From NCBI GenBank assembly GCA_903907955.1, contig CAIVPZ010000086.1, positions 34,689 to 98,688 on the forward strand: a DNA stretch of 64,000 bases, read 5' to 3'. Source of the stretch: an uncultured Acetobacteraceae bacterium (lineage in GTDB: Bacteria; Pseudomonadota; Alphaproteobacteria; Acetobacterales; Acetobacteraceae). The translations under genes were made by a program, and so were the position numbers. This document shows, in pieces, positions 8,216 through 16,549 of this stretch; positions within the stretch are counted from its first letter, which is position 1; each line of letters opens with the position of its first letter. The notes beneath the pieces were generated by a model, which made no database searches, had not been told where the DNA came from, and saw nothing but the letters and a program-made list of their open reading frames with translations.

Positions 8216-9046
8216 TCAGACGGTTTCAGGGAGTCGAACACTGTGCCGGCCGGTCGGGCGCGCAAAGAAGGACAGCCGGTTCAGCGCCGCCCAGTCGATC
8301 AACTCCAGCCGGCCATCATGGTGCTCGACCACTGCGGTACAGCTTTCCACCCAGTCGCCGTCATTGAGGTAGAGCACGCCGTTCACCTCGCGCATCTCAG
8401 CCTGGTGGATGTGGCCGCACACCACGCCGTCGAAGCCGCGGCGGATCGCTTCGCCGGTCAGCGCGCCCTCGAACCGGTCAACCGCCTTCACCGCTTCCTT
8501 CACCTGGCGCTTGGCCCAGGCCGAGAGCGACCAGTACGGATAGCCGAACCAGCGCCGCCCGACATTGAACCAGCGGTTGACGACCAGCGCGGCAGTATAG
8601 GCGTGGTCGCCGAGCACCGCCAGAATCTTGGCGTAACGCACCACGCTGTCGAACTCGTCGCCATGGATCACCAGCAGCCGGCGCCCGTCGGCGGTGATGT
8701 GCGTCGCCTCGGCGGCCAGCCGGATGCCGGCCACGTCCAGCCCCAGCGTCAGCCAGGAGCGGAACATCTCGTCGTGGTTGCCCGGGATGTACACCACCTC
8801 GGCGCCGTTGCGGGCGTGCCGGAGCACCAGCCGCACCACCTCGTCATGCGCCTCGTCCCAGTACCACGACCGTTTCAGCCGCCAGCCGTCGATGATGTCG
8901 CCGACAAGATAGAGGTGCTCGCAGGACACCCGGCGCAGGAAATCGGCCAGGAAATCGGTGCGGCAGCCCCGCGTGCCGAGATGGGTGTCGGAGATGAACA
9001 CGGCCCGGTATTGCCGCGCCGATAGCCCCGGCGAGAGTGCGTTCAT
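8216..9046 (-). CDS. PlcP-like metallophosphoesterase (annotated in the family as UDP-2,3-diacylglucosamine diphosphatase)
   Basis: This 276-residue calcineurin-type phosphoesterase has all metal-binding motifs in order: ISDTHLG, LVGDIIDGW, IPGNHDE, VIHGDEFD and CGHIHQAE. The RLKRSWYWDEAHDEVV segment after block II is characteristic of the alphaproteobacterial group that includes PlcP, a phospholipase C-like enzyme that removes phosphate headgroups from phospholipids. LpxH, acting on UDP-diacylglucosamine in lipid A synthesis, is the alternative. Adjacency to a GT4 glycosyltransferase and a diacylglycerol kinase family gene favours PlcP. Two 18-bp direct repeats lie in its 5' flank. Confidence 0.85.
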   Translation of the reverse strand: MNALSPGLSARQYRAVFISDTHLGTRGCRTDFLADFLRRVSCEHLYLVGDIIDGWRLKRSWYWDEAHDEVVRLVLRHARNGAEVVYIPGNHDEMFRSWLTLGLDVAGIRLAAEATHITADGRRLLVIHGDEFDSVVRYAKILAVLGDHAYTAALVVNRWFNVGRRWFGYPYWSLSAWAKRQVKEAVKAVDRFEGALTGEAIRRGFDGVVCGHIHQAEMREVNGVLYLNDGDWVESCTAVVEHHDGRLELIDWAALNRLSFFARPTGRHSVRLPETV

Positions 9047-9050
9047 GCGC

Positions 9051-9097
9051 GTCGCAAATCCTGATCGGCGTAAACCATTGTCGCGAATCCTGATCGG
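9051..9097. promoter_or_regulatory. Two 18-bp direct repeats upstream of the PlcP-like gene
   Basis: GTCGCAAATCCTGATCGG (9051-9068) recurs as GTCGCGAATCCTGATCGG (9080-9097). The copies are 17/18 identical, start 29 bases apart, and begin five bases before the PlcP-like start codon on the opposite strand. They could be tandem operator half-sites or a small duplication. They do not match the CTGTCAT Pho-box half-site. Confidence 0.5.
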
Positions 9098-9250
9098 GGG
9101 TCAAGCATTGCGGTCCCTCAGCAGATACGGCGCGCCGGGCGCGGCGCACGTGAAACTTCCATGACCCGGCAGGCCGGAGGGCGATGGCGCGAAGTTCATC
9201 GCGGCGCCGCGGGCATGTCACGGAATCGCAATGGAAGGCTGGGATAAGCG

Positions 9251-10132
9251 ATGTCCCCCACCATGATAGTCATCTTCAACCCCACCGCCGGGCGCCGCCG
9301 CACCCAGTTGCTCTGGCGGGTGCTCGACGTGCTGGTCGAGAACGGCGTGCGCATCGACCTGGCGCGCACCCGCCGGCGCGGCCATGCGACCGACCTCGCG
9401 CGCGCAGCGGCGTGCGCCGGCGCGCCCCTGGTGGTGGCCGCCGGCGGCGACGGCACGGTGGCCGAGGTCGTCGCCGGCCTGCTCGGCACGCCGGCGCGGC
9501 TCGGCATCATTCCGCTCGGCACCGCCAATGTGCTGGCCCGCGAGCTTGCCCTGCCGATGCAGCCGCGCGCCGTTGCCGCCGCGCTGGCCTTCGGCCGCAC
9601 CCGCCCGCTCTGGCCGGGCATCGCCCAGACCAGCGACGGCACCAGGCTGTTCGTGCAGATGCTCGGCGCCGGCTTCGATGCGCAGGTGGTGCACCGGCTG
9701 GCGCCGCCGCTGAAGCGCCTGCTCGGCCGCGGCGCCTACGTGCTGCAGACCCTCGGCGAGGCGGTGCGCTACCCCTATCCGCCGCTGCGCGTGCGCATCG
9801 ACGGCGTCGAGCGGCCGGCCGCCAGCGTCGTGGTGTGCAAGGGGCGCCTGTATGGCGGCCCCTACCTGCTGGCGCCGGATGCCAGTCCCGGCGCGCCCGG
9901 CTTCACGGTGGCGCTGTTCGGGGCCGGCTGCACGCTGGCCACGCTCGGCTACAGTGCCGCCCTGCCGCTGAACCTGCTGCCGCATGTCCCCGGACTTGCG
10001 CTGCTGCGCGGGCGGGAGATCGAGATCCGCGCCGATGGATGTGTCCCGGCCCAGGCCGACGGCGACGCCGCGGGGGCCACGCCGCTGCTGATCCGCGATT
10101 CCGAGTCCAGCATCGAGGTGGTGGTGGGGTAG
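9251..10132 (+). CDS. Diacylglycerol/lipid kinase family protein
   Basis: This 293-residue protein has the N-terminal IFNPTAGRRR phosphate-binding motif, VVAAGGDGTVAEV and IIPLGTANVLARELALP, all typical of the DagK/YegS/sphingosine-kinase catalytic domain. A C-terminal beta domain follows, ending with a GREIEIRADG strand. Such enzymes phosphorylate diacylglycerol or related lipids using ATP. It is divergent from the PlcP-like phosphoesterase, whose product would be diacylglycerol, so the two may balance the same lipid pool. A second ATG four codons downstream (MIVIFNP) is a possible start. Substrate is not known. Confidence 0.9.
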   Translation: MSPTMIVIFNPTAGRRRTQLLWRVLDVLVENGVRIDLARTRRRGHATDLARAAACAGAPLVVAAGGDGTVAEVVAGLLGTPARLGIIPLGTANVLARELALPMQPRAVAAALAFGRTRPLWPGIAQTSDGTRLFVQMLGAGFDAQVVHRLAPPLKRLLGRGAYVLQTLGEAVRYPYPPLRVRIDGVERPAASVVVCKGRLYGGPYLLAPDASPGAPGFTVALFGAGCTLATLGYSAALPLNLLPHVPGLALLRGREIEIRADGCVPAQADGDAAGATPLLIRDSESSIEVVVG

Positions 10133-10151
10133 CCGGCCCGGTCGTGGCCGG
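10133..10151. terminator. Hairpin between convergent genes
   Basis: CCGGCC and GGCCGG flank a 7-base loop in the 25-base gap between the lipid kinase and pfkB stops. It could end transcription from both sides. There is no T-tract. Confidence 0.4.
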
Positions 10152-10157
10152 GGTCGC

Positions 10158-11090
10158 TCACCCGCCGCGCAGCTTCGCGTGCAGCCGTTCCACCTCCGCC
10201 CGGGCCGGATGGGCGGTGCCGGTGTGCATCACCGCGGCCGCGCCGCCCGCCATGCCCCAGGCGAAGGCGTCCGCATCGGTGGCACCGCGCGCCAGTGCCA
10301 GCACCATCGCCCCGGTGAAGCTGTCGCCGGCCCCGACCGCGCTGCGTGCCTCCACCTCGACCGGCGGCAGATGCAGCACGCCGGCGGCGGTCGCCAGCAG
10401 GGCGCCGAGATGACCCCGGGTGACAGCGATACGCTCCGCCACGCCGGCACGGACCATGGCCGAGGCGGCCTGCTCCAGCTCGCCGGCATGCCGCAGCTTG
10501 TGGCCGGCCAGCGCCTCGAACTCGCCCAGGCTCGGCTTGATCAGCGCGATTCCCTTGCCGAGGGCCGCCCGCAGCGCGGCGCCCGAGCTGTCCAGCACGA
10601 AATGCCGGCCGGTGCGGGCCGCGAGCGCGGCGACCCGGGCGTAGAAATCCTCCGGCATCCCCGGCGCCAGGCTGCCGCTGGCGACGATCCAGTCGCCCGG
10701 TTCCTGCCCCACCGCCGCCAGCGCCGCCTGCCATTCCGGCTCGGTGACCTGCGGCCCCTCGGCGACGAAGCGGTATTCCTTCCGGCTGGTCCGGTCATGC
10801 ACGGTGTAGCTGATGCGGGTGCGGCCGGCGATCGGCACGGCGCGGCAGCGCACGTGATCCTCGGCCAGCAATTCCTCGAGGAACAGGCCGGGGAAGCCGC
10901 CGGCGAGCACCACCGCCAGCACGTCGCCGCCAAGCTCGTGCACCACCCGCGCGACATTGACGCCGCCGCCGCCGGGGTCCTGCATTTCGTTGAAGGTGCG
11001 CACCTTGTGGACGGGCCGCACCGCATCGGCATCGCAGGCGATGTCCACGGTCGGGTTGACGGTCAGGGTGATGATTCGGGGTTCGGTCAC
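10158..11090 (-). CDS. PfkB-family sugar kinase, probable 6-phosphofructokinase
   Basis: This 310-residue ribokinase-fold enzyme opens ITLTVNPTVDIAC, has the substrate-lid GGGGVNVARVVHELGG and the C-terminal catalytic motif VGAGDSFTGAM (catalytic Asp). The TVNPTVD opening is the hallmark of the PfkB/FruK/LacC branch, so phosphorylation of fructose 6-phosphate or a related sugar phosphate is likely. The start is GTG with only a weak purine-rich site upstream. It stands alone, convergent with the lipid kinase and divergent from the creatininase family gene, so context does not refine the substrate. Confidence 0.88.
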   Translation of the reverse strand: MTEPRIITLTVNPTVDIACDADAVRPVHKVRTFNEMQDPGGGGVNVARVVHELGGDVLAVVLAGGFPGLFLEELLAEDHVRCRAVPIAGRTRISYTVHDRTSRKEYRFVAEGPQVTEPEWQAALAAVGQEPGDWIVASGSLAPGMPEDFYARVAALAARTGRHFVLDSSGAALRAALGKGIALIKPSLGEFEALAGHKLRHAGELEQAASAMVRAGVAERIAVTRGHLGALLATAAGVLHLPPVEVEARSAVGAGDSFTGAMVLALARGATDADAFAWGMAGGAAAVMHTGTAHPARAEVERLHAKLRGG

Positions 11091-11197
11091 CGGCGCAGCT
11101 TCTTTCCCAGCGGGGCGGAGCGGTCAAGCGGATCGTTGACCGCGCGCCCGCGCGGCGGAACACTCCCGGCCGATGCACGGGAGGGAAGGCACGATCC

Positions 11198-11935
11198 ATG
11201 CAACTCGCGCTCTGCACCTGGCAGGAGGTGGAGGAATATCTCGGCCGCCGGACCGGCATCATCATTCCGATCGGCTCGGTCGAGCAGCACGGCCCGAACG
11301 GGCTGATCGGCACCGACCATCTCACCGCCGAGGCGGTCGCCCAGGGGGTCGGTGAGCGCCTGGGCTGCCTGGTGGCGCCGACGCTCGCCTATGGCATGTC
11401 GCAGCACCATCTGGGCTTCGCCGGCTCGGCGACCCTGAAGCCGTCCACGCTGATGCTGGTGGTGCGCGACGTGGTGCAGTCGCTGGCGGTGCACGGGTTC
11501 CGGCGGTTCTTCTTCATCAACGGCCATGGCGGCAACATCGCCAGCGTCACCGCCGCCTTCGACGAGGTCTACGCCATGCGCTCGCTCGGCGAGGCGGGGC
11601 AGCCGGTGCGCTGCCGCCTGAGCTTCTGGTTCGGGCCGCGCACCCGGGCGCTGACGGCGGCGCTGTACGGCGAGTCCGAGGGCGGCCACGCCACCTGCTC
11701 GGAAGTGTCGCTGATGCAGTATTGCCGGCCGCAGGCGATCAAGACCGCGCCGATGTCGCCGCATCTGGCGCCGGCCTCGGGCGGTTTTTTCGACGCCGCC
11801 GACTACCGCGCCCGCTTCCCGGACGGGCGCATCGGCTCGGCGCCGTCGCTGGCCTCGCCCGAACATGGCCGGCAACTGTACGAGACCGCGGTGGAGGATA
11901 TGGCGGAGGCGTACCAGGCGTTTCTGGCCTGCTGA
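11198..11935 (+). CDS. Creatininase family protein
   Basis: This 245-residue metal-dependent amidohydrolase has PIGSVEQHGPNGLIGTD, INGHGGN and EGGHATCSEVSLM, the metal-binding Glu, His and Asp motifs of the creatininase/MftE/ArfB family. Members hydrolyse creatinine, process mycofactocin peptide, or act on formamidopyrimidines. Nothing nearby identifies the substrate. A strong GGGAGGGAAGG site precedes the ATG. Its stop TGA is the first triplet of repeat family 1 copy C, the same arrangement as at ugd. Confidence 0.88.
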   Translation: MQLALCTWQEVEEYLGRRTGIIIPIGSVEQHGPNGLIGTDHLTAEAVAQGVGERLGCLVAPTLAYGMSQHHLGFAGSATLKPSTLMLVVRDVVQSLAVHGFRRFFFINGHGGNIASVTAAFDEVYAMRSLGEAGQPVRCRLSFWFGPRTRALTAALYGESEGGHATCSEVSLMQYCRPQAIKTAPMSPHLAPASGGFFDAADYRARFPDGRIGSAPSLASPEHGRQLYETAVEDMAEAYQAFLAC

Positions 11936-12036
11936 GAGTTTGTGAATGAATGCCCGCGGCGCTCGGTTCTTGCCGGAAACGCTCAATGATATCAGCGGGC
12001 TTTCATTCGCAAGTTCGATTGCTTCACACGCTCTGA
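11933..12036. repeat. Palindromic dispersed repeat, family 1, copy C
   Basis: Third copy of the ~104-bp element. It has ends TGAGAGTTTG and CACGCTCTGA, inner arms GAATGAATGCCCGC and GCGGGCTTTCATTC (13 of 14 paired), and core CTCAATGATATCAGC. It starts at the stop codon of the creatininase family gene and is followed by the same GGCCGGCG as copy B. Confidence 0.75.
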
Positions 12037-12189
12037 GGCCGGCGGTGCCGGTCCACGCTCGCTAGAGGTGGCCAATGCGACTAAGCCCCATTGAAAAACG
12101 CTGGTCACAAGCGATGATCCTTCAGCTCTCTCAAGGCTGAACGCCTGGGGGTTCGCTGTCACATCATCATCGCACCAAGGGGAGTTCCC

Positions 12190-12645
12190 ATGGCGAGACA
12201 AGCCGGCCGCCGGTTGGCGGCTGTCGCGCTCCTGCTGGTTGGCGCAACGGCGGCGCGCGCCGACATCGCGCCGCCCTATGGCGGCTGGCGTGGCGCGCGG
12301 CGACCGCTGCCGCCGGCGTCATGCACCAAGGTCCGCATCCACGCCGTCGACGGCGCGCAGCTCGACCGTCAGGGCAACGCGGGAACCCTCTCCGCCAATG
12401 GCACCGCCTCGACGGGCGGCTGGCATGACGCCGAACTGCGCCTGGTCACCGTCGATCGCAACGAAGCGCGCGGGGCGACGGCGATCTACGAGCTGGTCGG
12501 CTGCCCGCCCGAAACCAGTGCCGGCGGCTCCACTCGCCTCACCGCGGCAACGCCGCTGCCGCCTGCCCGGGTGCACCGCATCGTCATCAAGGCGGCAACC
12601 AACGAGCAAACCGTCGACCTTGATGCGCCGCTCCCGCCTCGTTAG
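12190..12645 (+). CDS. Small secreted protein of unknown function
   Basis: This 151-residue protein has a clear signal peptide: positive N-terminus, hydrophobic core LAAVALLLVGAT and likely cleavage after AARA before DIAPPY. The mature part is about 125 residues and has two cysteines (one at SCTKVRIH, one at VGCPPE) that could form a disulfide. No family is recognised. An AAGGGGAG site precedes the ATG. Its 3' end overlaps the next gene by 23 bases, so the two are probably co-expressed. Confidence 0.75.
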   Translation: MARQAGRRLAAVALLLVGATAARADIAPPYGGWRGARRPLPPASCTKVRIHAVDGAQLDRQGNAGTLSANGTASTGGWHDAELRLVTVDRNEARGATAIYELVGCPPETSAGGSTRLTAATPLPPARVHRIVIKAATNEQTVDLDAPLPPR

Positions 12646-13735
12646 CCCGCTCGCCGCGGCGAGCGGCGCTGTCGGCATGCTGTGCTTCGCCACGCTTGCC
12701 GTCCTGGCGCCGCTCGCGACCTACACGGTGACCCTCGCGGTGTTCGGCCTGCCGCATGTGCTGAGCGAGTTGCGCTATGTCGACCGGCGTTTCGGCCGGC
12801 GGCTCGAGCGGCGGTTTCTGCTGCCGATCGTGGTGTTGCTGCCGCTGATCGTGGCGATCCGTGCCAGTGTGGTGTTCCATCTGGTGCCGCCGGATATCGG
12901 CATTCCCGCCGAACTCGGCGGGGTGGCGATCCTGGCCCTCGCCTGCGCGCGGGGGCCGGCCGGCCGGACCGGCCTGGCGCTGCTGGTTGGCGGCACGATC
13001 GGCGGGGCGACCGCGGCCGCGCCCTATGCGACCGCGATTACGCTTTCCATTCTCCATAATCTGACCCCGCTCGGCTTCCTGTGGCAGATCGCGCCGCCGG
13101 CGTGGCGAAGCCGGGTCATGGGCTGGGCGGCCGCGGCTTTCCTCGGCTTGCCGCTGCTGGTGGCATCGGGCTGGCCGGGCGTCGCGCTGCACGGGCTGCT
13201 GGGTTCCGGCATGGCGCTCGATCCGTTGCAGGCCGGACCGCTGGCGGCGAATCTGTTCGTCTATGTGCCGCCGCCATTCGCCGCCACGCCGCAGGCGGTG
13301 GACCTGTTCACCGCCTCGGTCGTCGCGCAGGGCGCGCATTACGCGGCCGTCATCGTGCTTCTGCCGTTCCTGCTCGGCCGGCTCGACGGCCAGGCAGGCG
13401 GGCGCCTTCCCTGGCCGGCCGGCAAAATCTTCGCCGGCCTGTGCATTGCCGCCGGCGCCGTCAGCCTGGCGCGTTTCCTCGGCGGGTTTGCCGAGGCGCG
13501 CGCCCTCTACGGCATCGCCGCATCGGTGCACGCCTGGATCGAAATCCCGGTGTTGATCCTCGCCCTGACCGGCGGCGCTCAGCCATCGAGCCAAAGCCCG
13601 AGCGAAAACGAGCCGGCATTGGCGATCAGTGAAACCACCAGCGCACGATCGAGGCGCAGCCCTGCCATCCAGGCAATCAGGCCGGCCTCGACCAGCACGA
13701 CGATGACTTCCGACCCGATGATCGACGGCCAATAG
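12623..13735 (+). CDS. Polytopic membrane protein of unknown function
   Basis: A 370-residue frame with about eight to nine hydrophobic helices up to roughly residue 318. Histidines lie in or beside helices at positions 45 (FGLPHVL), 145 (SILHNL), 239 (GAHYA) and 303 (SVHAW), so a metal-dependent membrane enzyme is conceivable. The spacing does not match carotene-cleaving Brp/Blh proteins closely. The last ~52 residues are Ser/Thr/Arg-rich and lie antisense to the next gene, so the true stop or the last bases may be misread. The ATG is inside the end of the secreted-protein gene. Confidence 0.7.
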   Translation: MRRSRLVSPLAAASGAVGMLCFATLAVLAPLATYTVTLAVFGLPHVLSELRYVDRRFGRRLERRFLLPIVVLLPLIVAIRASVVFHLVPPDIGIPAELGGVAILALACARGPAGRTGLALLVGGTIGGATAAAPYATAITLSILHNLTPLGFLWQIAPPAWRSRVMGWAAAAFLGLPLLVASGWPGVALHGLLGSGMALDPLQAGPLAANLFVYVPPPFAATPQAVDLFTASVVAQGAHYAAVIVLLPFLLGRLDGQAGGRLPWPAGKIFAGLCIAAGAVSLARFLGGFAEARALYGIAASVHAWIEIPVLILALTGGAQPSSQSPSENEPALAISETTSARSRRSPAIQAIRPASTSTTMTSDPMIDGQ

Positions 13736-13920
13736 GGGAACCGCGGATAGGCCCATAATGCGACCGCCCAAAGCTGCGGGTGGGTGATCGCGGTCGCCGC
13801 GGCGGACGCGGCGGCGACGTGCGGATTGCCCCGGCAGGGCCATTGCGCCAGGCGGGCCACGCAACAGGCGATCGCCGCCTCGACCGTCGCCGACAGCAGC
13901 AGCGCCTCGATTTCGGTCAT
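13579..13920 (-). CDS. Small membrane protein of unknown function
   Basis: This 113-residue protein has three to four hydrophobic segments: IEALLLSATVEAAIACCVA, a central AAASAAATAITH/LWAVALWAY stretch, SEVIVVLVEAGLIAWMAG and a C-terminal ALVVSLIANAGSFSLGL. The residue pattern, with aromatic girdle residues and charges only in the loops, supports it as a real gene rather than a shadow. I start at the ATG at 13920 (MTEIEALLL); the open frame continues upstream to 13998. It overlaps the convergent gene by 157 bases. No family is recognised. Confidence 0.65.
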   Translation of the reverse strand: MTEIEALLLSATVEAAIACCVARLAQWPCRGNPHVAAASAAATAITHPQLWAVALWAYPRFPYWPSIIGSEVIVVLVEAGLIAWMAGLRLDRALVVSLIANAGSFSLGLWLDG

Positions 13921-14141
13921 CGGCCAGTCACGGCGAATACGGGGCTCGACCTGGAACGGGCAACACAGCGCAGTTGCCACGCGGCAGGACGCCGGCATTC
14001 AACCCTCGCCCGGACCGCCCAACGCAAAGATCGCAGGTCAGACTATCAAGAACAGAAATGCCCCTGATCAGGCAAGTGATCATAGCTGACGCTGCACTCG
14101 TTCGCCGGGTGAACATTTGCCGGGTGCATGGAGCGACGTCA

Positions 14142-15470
14142 ATGGACAGCATGGCAGCAGGCCCCCAACACGTCGTGATCATCGGTGCGGGGTTCGGCGG
14201 TCTCAACGCCGCCCTGGCCCTTGCCAAGGCGCCGGTCAACATCACCCTGATCGACAAGCACAACTACCATCTGTTCCAGCCGCTCCTCTATCAGGTGGCG
14301 ACCGCCGGCCTGTCGCCGGCGGATATCGCCTCGCCGATCCGCGCCCTGCTGCGCGACCAGCAGAATGCGACGGTACTGCTCGCCAAGGTGACCGGCATCG
14401 ATCCCGTGGCCAGGCAGGTCCTGATGGATGACGGGCGCGTCTCCTACGACAAGCTGATCATCGCCACCGGGGCGCGGCACAGCTATTTCGGCCGCGACGA
14501 CTGGGAGCGCTACGCCCCCGGCATCAAGCGCATCGACGACGCGACCACGCTGCGCCGCCGCATCCTGCTGGCCTTCGAGCGCGCCGAGAATGAACCCGAC
14601 CCGGTCGAGCGCCAGCGGCTGCTCAATTTCATCGTCATCGGCGGCGGGCCGACCGGGGTGGAGATGGCCGGGGCGATCGCCGAACTGGCGCGCAAGGCGC
14701 TGTCGCGCGACTTCCGCCGCATCGATCCGCGGCTGGCCAACATCACCCTGATCGAGGCCCTGCCGCGGGTGCTCGCCACCTTCCATCCCCACCTGTCCGA
14801 CGCGGCCCGCGAGGCGCTGACCGATCTTGGCGTCAAGGTGCGGCTCGGCAAGCCGGTCACGGTCTGCGACGAGGACGGCGTGGTTGTCGATGGCGAGCGG
14901 CTGTGGGCGCGCACGATCATCTGGGGCGCCGGGGTCATGGCCTCGCCCGCCGGCAAATGGCTCGGGGCCGCGTGCGACCGGGCGGGCCGTATCATGGTCG
15001 AGCCCGACCTTTCGGTACCCGGCATGCCCGACATCTTCGTCATCGGCGATACGGCGCATGCGCTGCGGAACGGCAAACCGCTGCCCGGCGTGGCGGCGGT
15101 CGCCAAGCAGCAGGGGCAGTATGTCGGCCTTCTCATCGCCACCCGGCTGGCCGGGCGCAACCTGCGCGGCTTCCGCTATCGCGACTACGGCTCGATGGCG
15201 ACGATCGGCCGGCGGCGTGCCGTCGCCCAGATCGGCCGCCTGCGGGTGTCGGGCTACTTCGCCTGGCTGCTGTGGAGCTTCGCCCACGTCTATTACCTGA
15301 CCGGCTTTCGCAACCGGCTCGTCGTGGGGCTGAACTGGGGCTGGAACTATCTGACGTTCCAGAGCGGTACACGGCTGATCACCGGCTATACCGGTGCTCT
15401 GCTCGATCCTTTGCCGCCGCACGAGGCTGCGGTCCCGGTGCCGGCGAAGCTGACCGTGCCGGCGGCCTGA
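14142..15470 (+). CDS. ndh: Type II NADH dehydrogenase (NDH-2), FAD-dependent
   Basis: About 442 residues with two dinucleotide-binding motifs (VVIIGAGFGGLNAALAL for FAD, FIVIGGGPTGVEMAG for NADH), the DKHNYHLFQPLLYQVATAGL segment and a C-terminal amphipathic anchor around AWLLWSFAHVYYLTGFRNR. This fits single-subunit, non-proton-pumping NADH:quinone oxidoreductases on the cytoplasmic face of the inner membrane. A GGAG site sits nine bases before the ATG at 14142; the frame upstream of that has no coding character. It gives a non-energy-conserving electron entry to the quinone pool. Related sulfide:quinone oxidoreductases are less likely because their redox cysteines are absent. Confidence 0.9.
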   Translation: MDSMAAGPQHVVIIGAGFGGLNAALALAKAPVNITLIDKHNYHLFQPLLYQVATAGLSPADIASPIRALLRDQQNATVLLAKVTGIDPVARQVLMDDGRVSYDKLIIATGARHSYFGRDDWERYAPGIKRIDDATTLRRRILLAFERAENEPDPVERQRLLNFIVIGGGPTGVEMAGAIAELARKALSRDFRRIDPRLANITLIEALPRVLATFHPHLSDAAREALTDLGVKVRLGKPVTVCDEDGVVVDGERLWARTIIWGAGVMASPAGKWLGAACDRAGRIMVEPDLSVPGMPDIFVIGDTAHALRNGKPLPGVAAVAKQQGQYVGLLIATRLAGRNLRGFRYRDYGSMATIGRRRAVAQIGRLRVSGYFAWLLWSFAHVYYLTGFRNRLVVGLNWGWNYLTFQSGTRLITGYTGALLDPLPPHEAAVPVPAKLTVPAA

Positions 15471-15538
15471 TTCGCAAGTCTCTCTTGTCCGGGCCGGAAC
15501 CGCCGCGCCCCCCGCCGCCGCGGGTCATGTTCCGGCCG

Positions 15539-16519
15539 TCACTGAAAGCCGACGACGGCGTGCGGCGTGTAGGGTTCCTCCAGCGCCGCAATTTCCTCCG
15601 GCGCCAGCTTCAGCGCCAGGGCGGCGACCGCGTCGTTCAAATGCTGAGGTTTGGACGCGCCGACGATCGGCGCGGTCACCCCATGCTGCTGCGCAACCCA
15701 TGCCAGCGCGACCTGCGCCCGCGGCACGCCACGCTGTTTCGCCACCCCGGCAACCCGCTCGATGACCCGGCGATCGGATTCGACGGCGCCGCCATAGAGG
15801 CTATTGCCGAACATGTCGCTGTCCTGGCGTTCGCTGGTTTCGTTCCAGTCGCGCGTCAGGCGGCCGCGCGCCAGCGGGCTCCAGGGCAGCACCGCCACGC
15901 CCTGGTCGGCGCAGAGCGGCAGCATCTCCCGCTCCTCCTCGCGGTTCAGCAGGTTGATGTGGTTCTGCATGCTGACGAATTCGGTCCAGCCGTGCAGGCG
16001 TGATGTGTAGAGCGCCTTGGCGAACTGCCAGGCGTACATCGAGGACGCGCCGATATAGCGCGCCTTGCCGGCCTTCACGACGTCATGCAGCGCTTCGAGC
16101 GTTTCCTCGATCGGCGTCTTCGGGTCCCAGCGATGGATCTGGTAGAGATCGACGAAATCAGTGCCCAGCCGGCGCAGGCTGTTGTCGATTTCCTGCAACA
16201 CCGCCCGGCGCGACAGGCCGGCGCCGTTCGGGCCGGGTCGCATGCGGCCATGCAGTTTGGTCGCGATCACCACATCCGCGCGCCGCGCGAAATCCCTCAC
16301 CGCGCGGCCGACGATTTCTTCCGAGTTGCCGTCGGAATAGACGTTGGCGGTGTCGAGGAAGTTGATGCCAAGTTCCAGCGCCTGCCGGATCAGCGGGCGG
16401 CTGCTTTCCTCGGGCAGCGTCCAGGCATGGTTGCCGCGCTCCGGCGCGCCATAGGTCATGCAGCCGAGGCAGATGCGGGAAACCTCCAGACCGGTGCGCC
16501 CGAGTTGCGTGTACTCCAT
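15539..16519 (-). CDS. Aldo/keto reductase
   Basis: This 326-residue TIM-barrel oxidoreductase has N-terminal YTQLGRTGLEVSRICLG and the catalytic tetrad visible as Asp and Tyr in FLDTANVYSDGNSEE, Lys in VIATKLHG and His in LYQIHRWD. It resembles the AKR11/12 (YajO/Tas-like) group, which reduces aldehydes and ketones with NADPH in the cytoplasm. It lies 30 bases downstream of, and on the same strand as, the acyl-CoA ligase gene, so the two may form an operon. The substrate is unknown. Confidence 0.9.
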   Translation of the reverse strand: MEYTQLGRTGLEVSRICLGCMTYGAPERGNHAWTLPEESSRPLIRQALELGINFLDTANVYSDGNSEEIVGRAVRDFARRADVVIATKLHGRMRPGPNGAGLSRRAVLQEIDNSLRRLGTDFVDLYQIHRWDPKTPIEETLEALHDVVKAGKARYIGASSMYAWQFAKALYTSRLHGWTEFVSMQNHINLLNREEEREMLPLCADQGVAVLPWSPLARGRLTRDWNETSERQDSDMFGNSLYGGAVESDRRVIERVAGVAKQRGVPRAQVALAWVAQQHGVTAPIVGASKPQHLNDAVAALALKLAPEEIAALEEPYTPHAVVGFQ

Positions 16520-16549
16520 CGTTGCGCCTCCTTGCCACGGCTTGAGCCA

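Noticed and set aside
9040..9250. Pho box upstream of the PlcP-like gene
   Set aside because: No pair of CTGTCAT-like half-sites at the expected spacing could be found on either strand. Only the unrelated 18-bp direct repeats are there.
12623..13735. Possible Brp/Blh-type carotene dioxygenase, from several histidines in membrane helices
   Set aside because: Histidines at 45, 145, 239 and 303 do not reproduce the family spacing, in particular the closely spaced final pair, and no carotenoid or rhodopsin gene is nearby.
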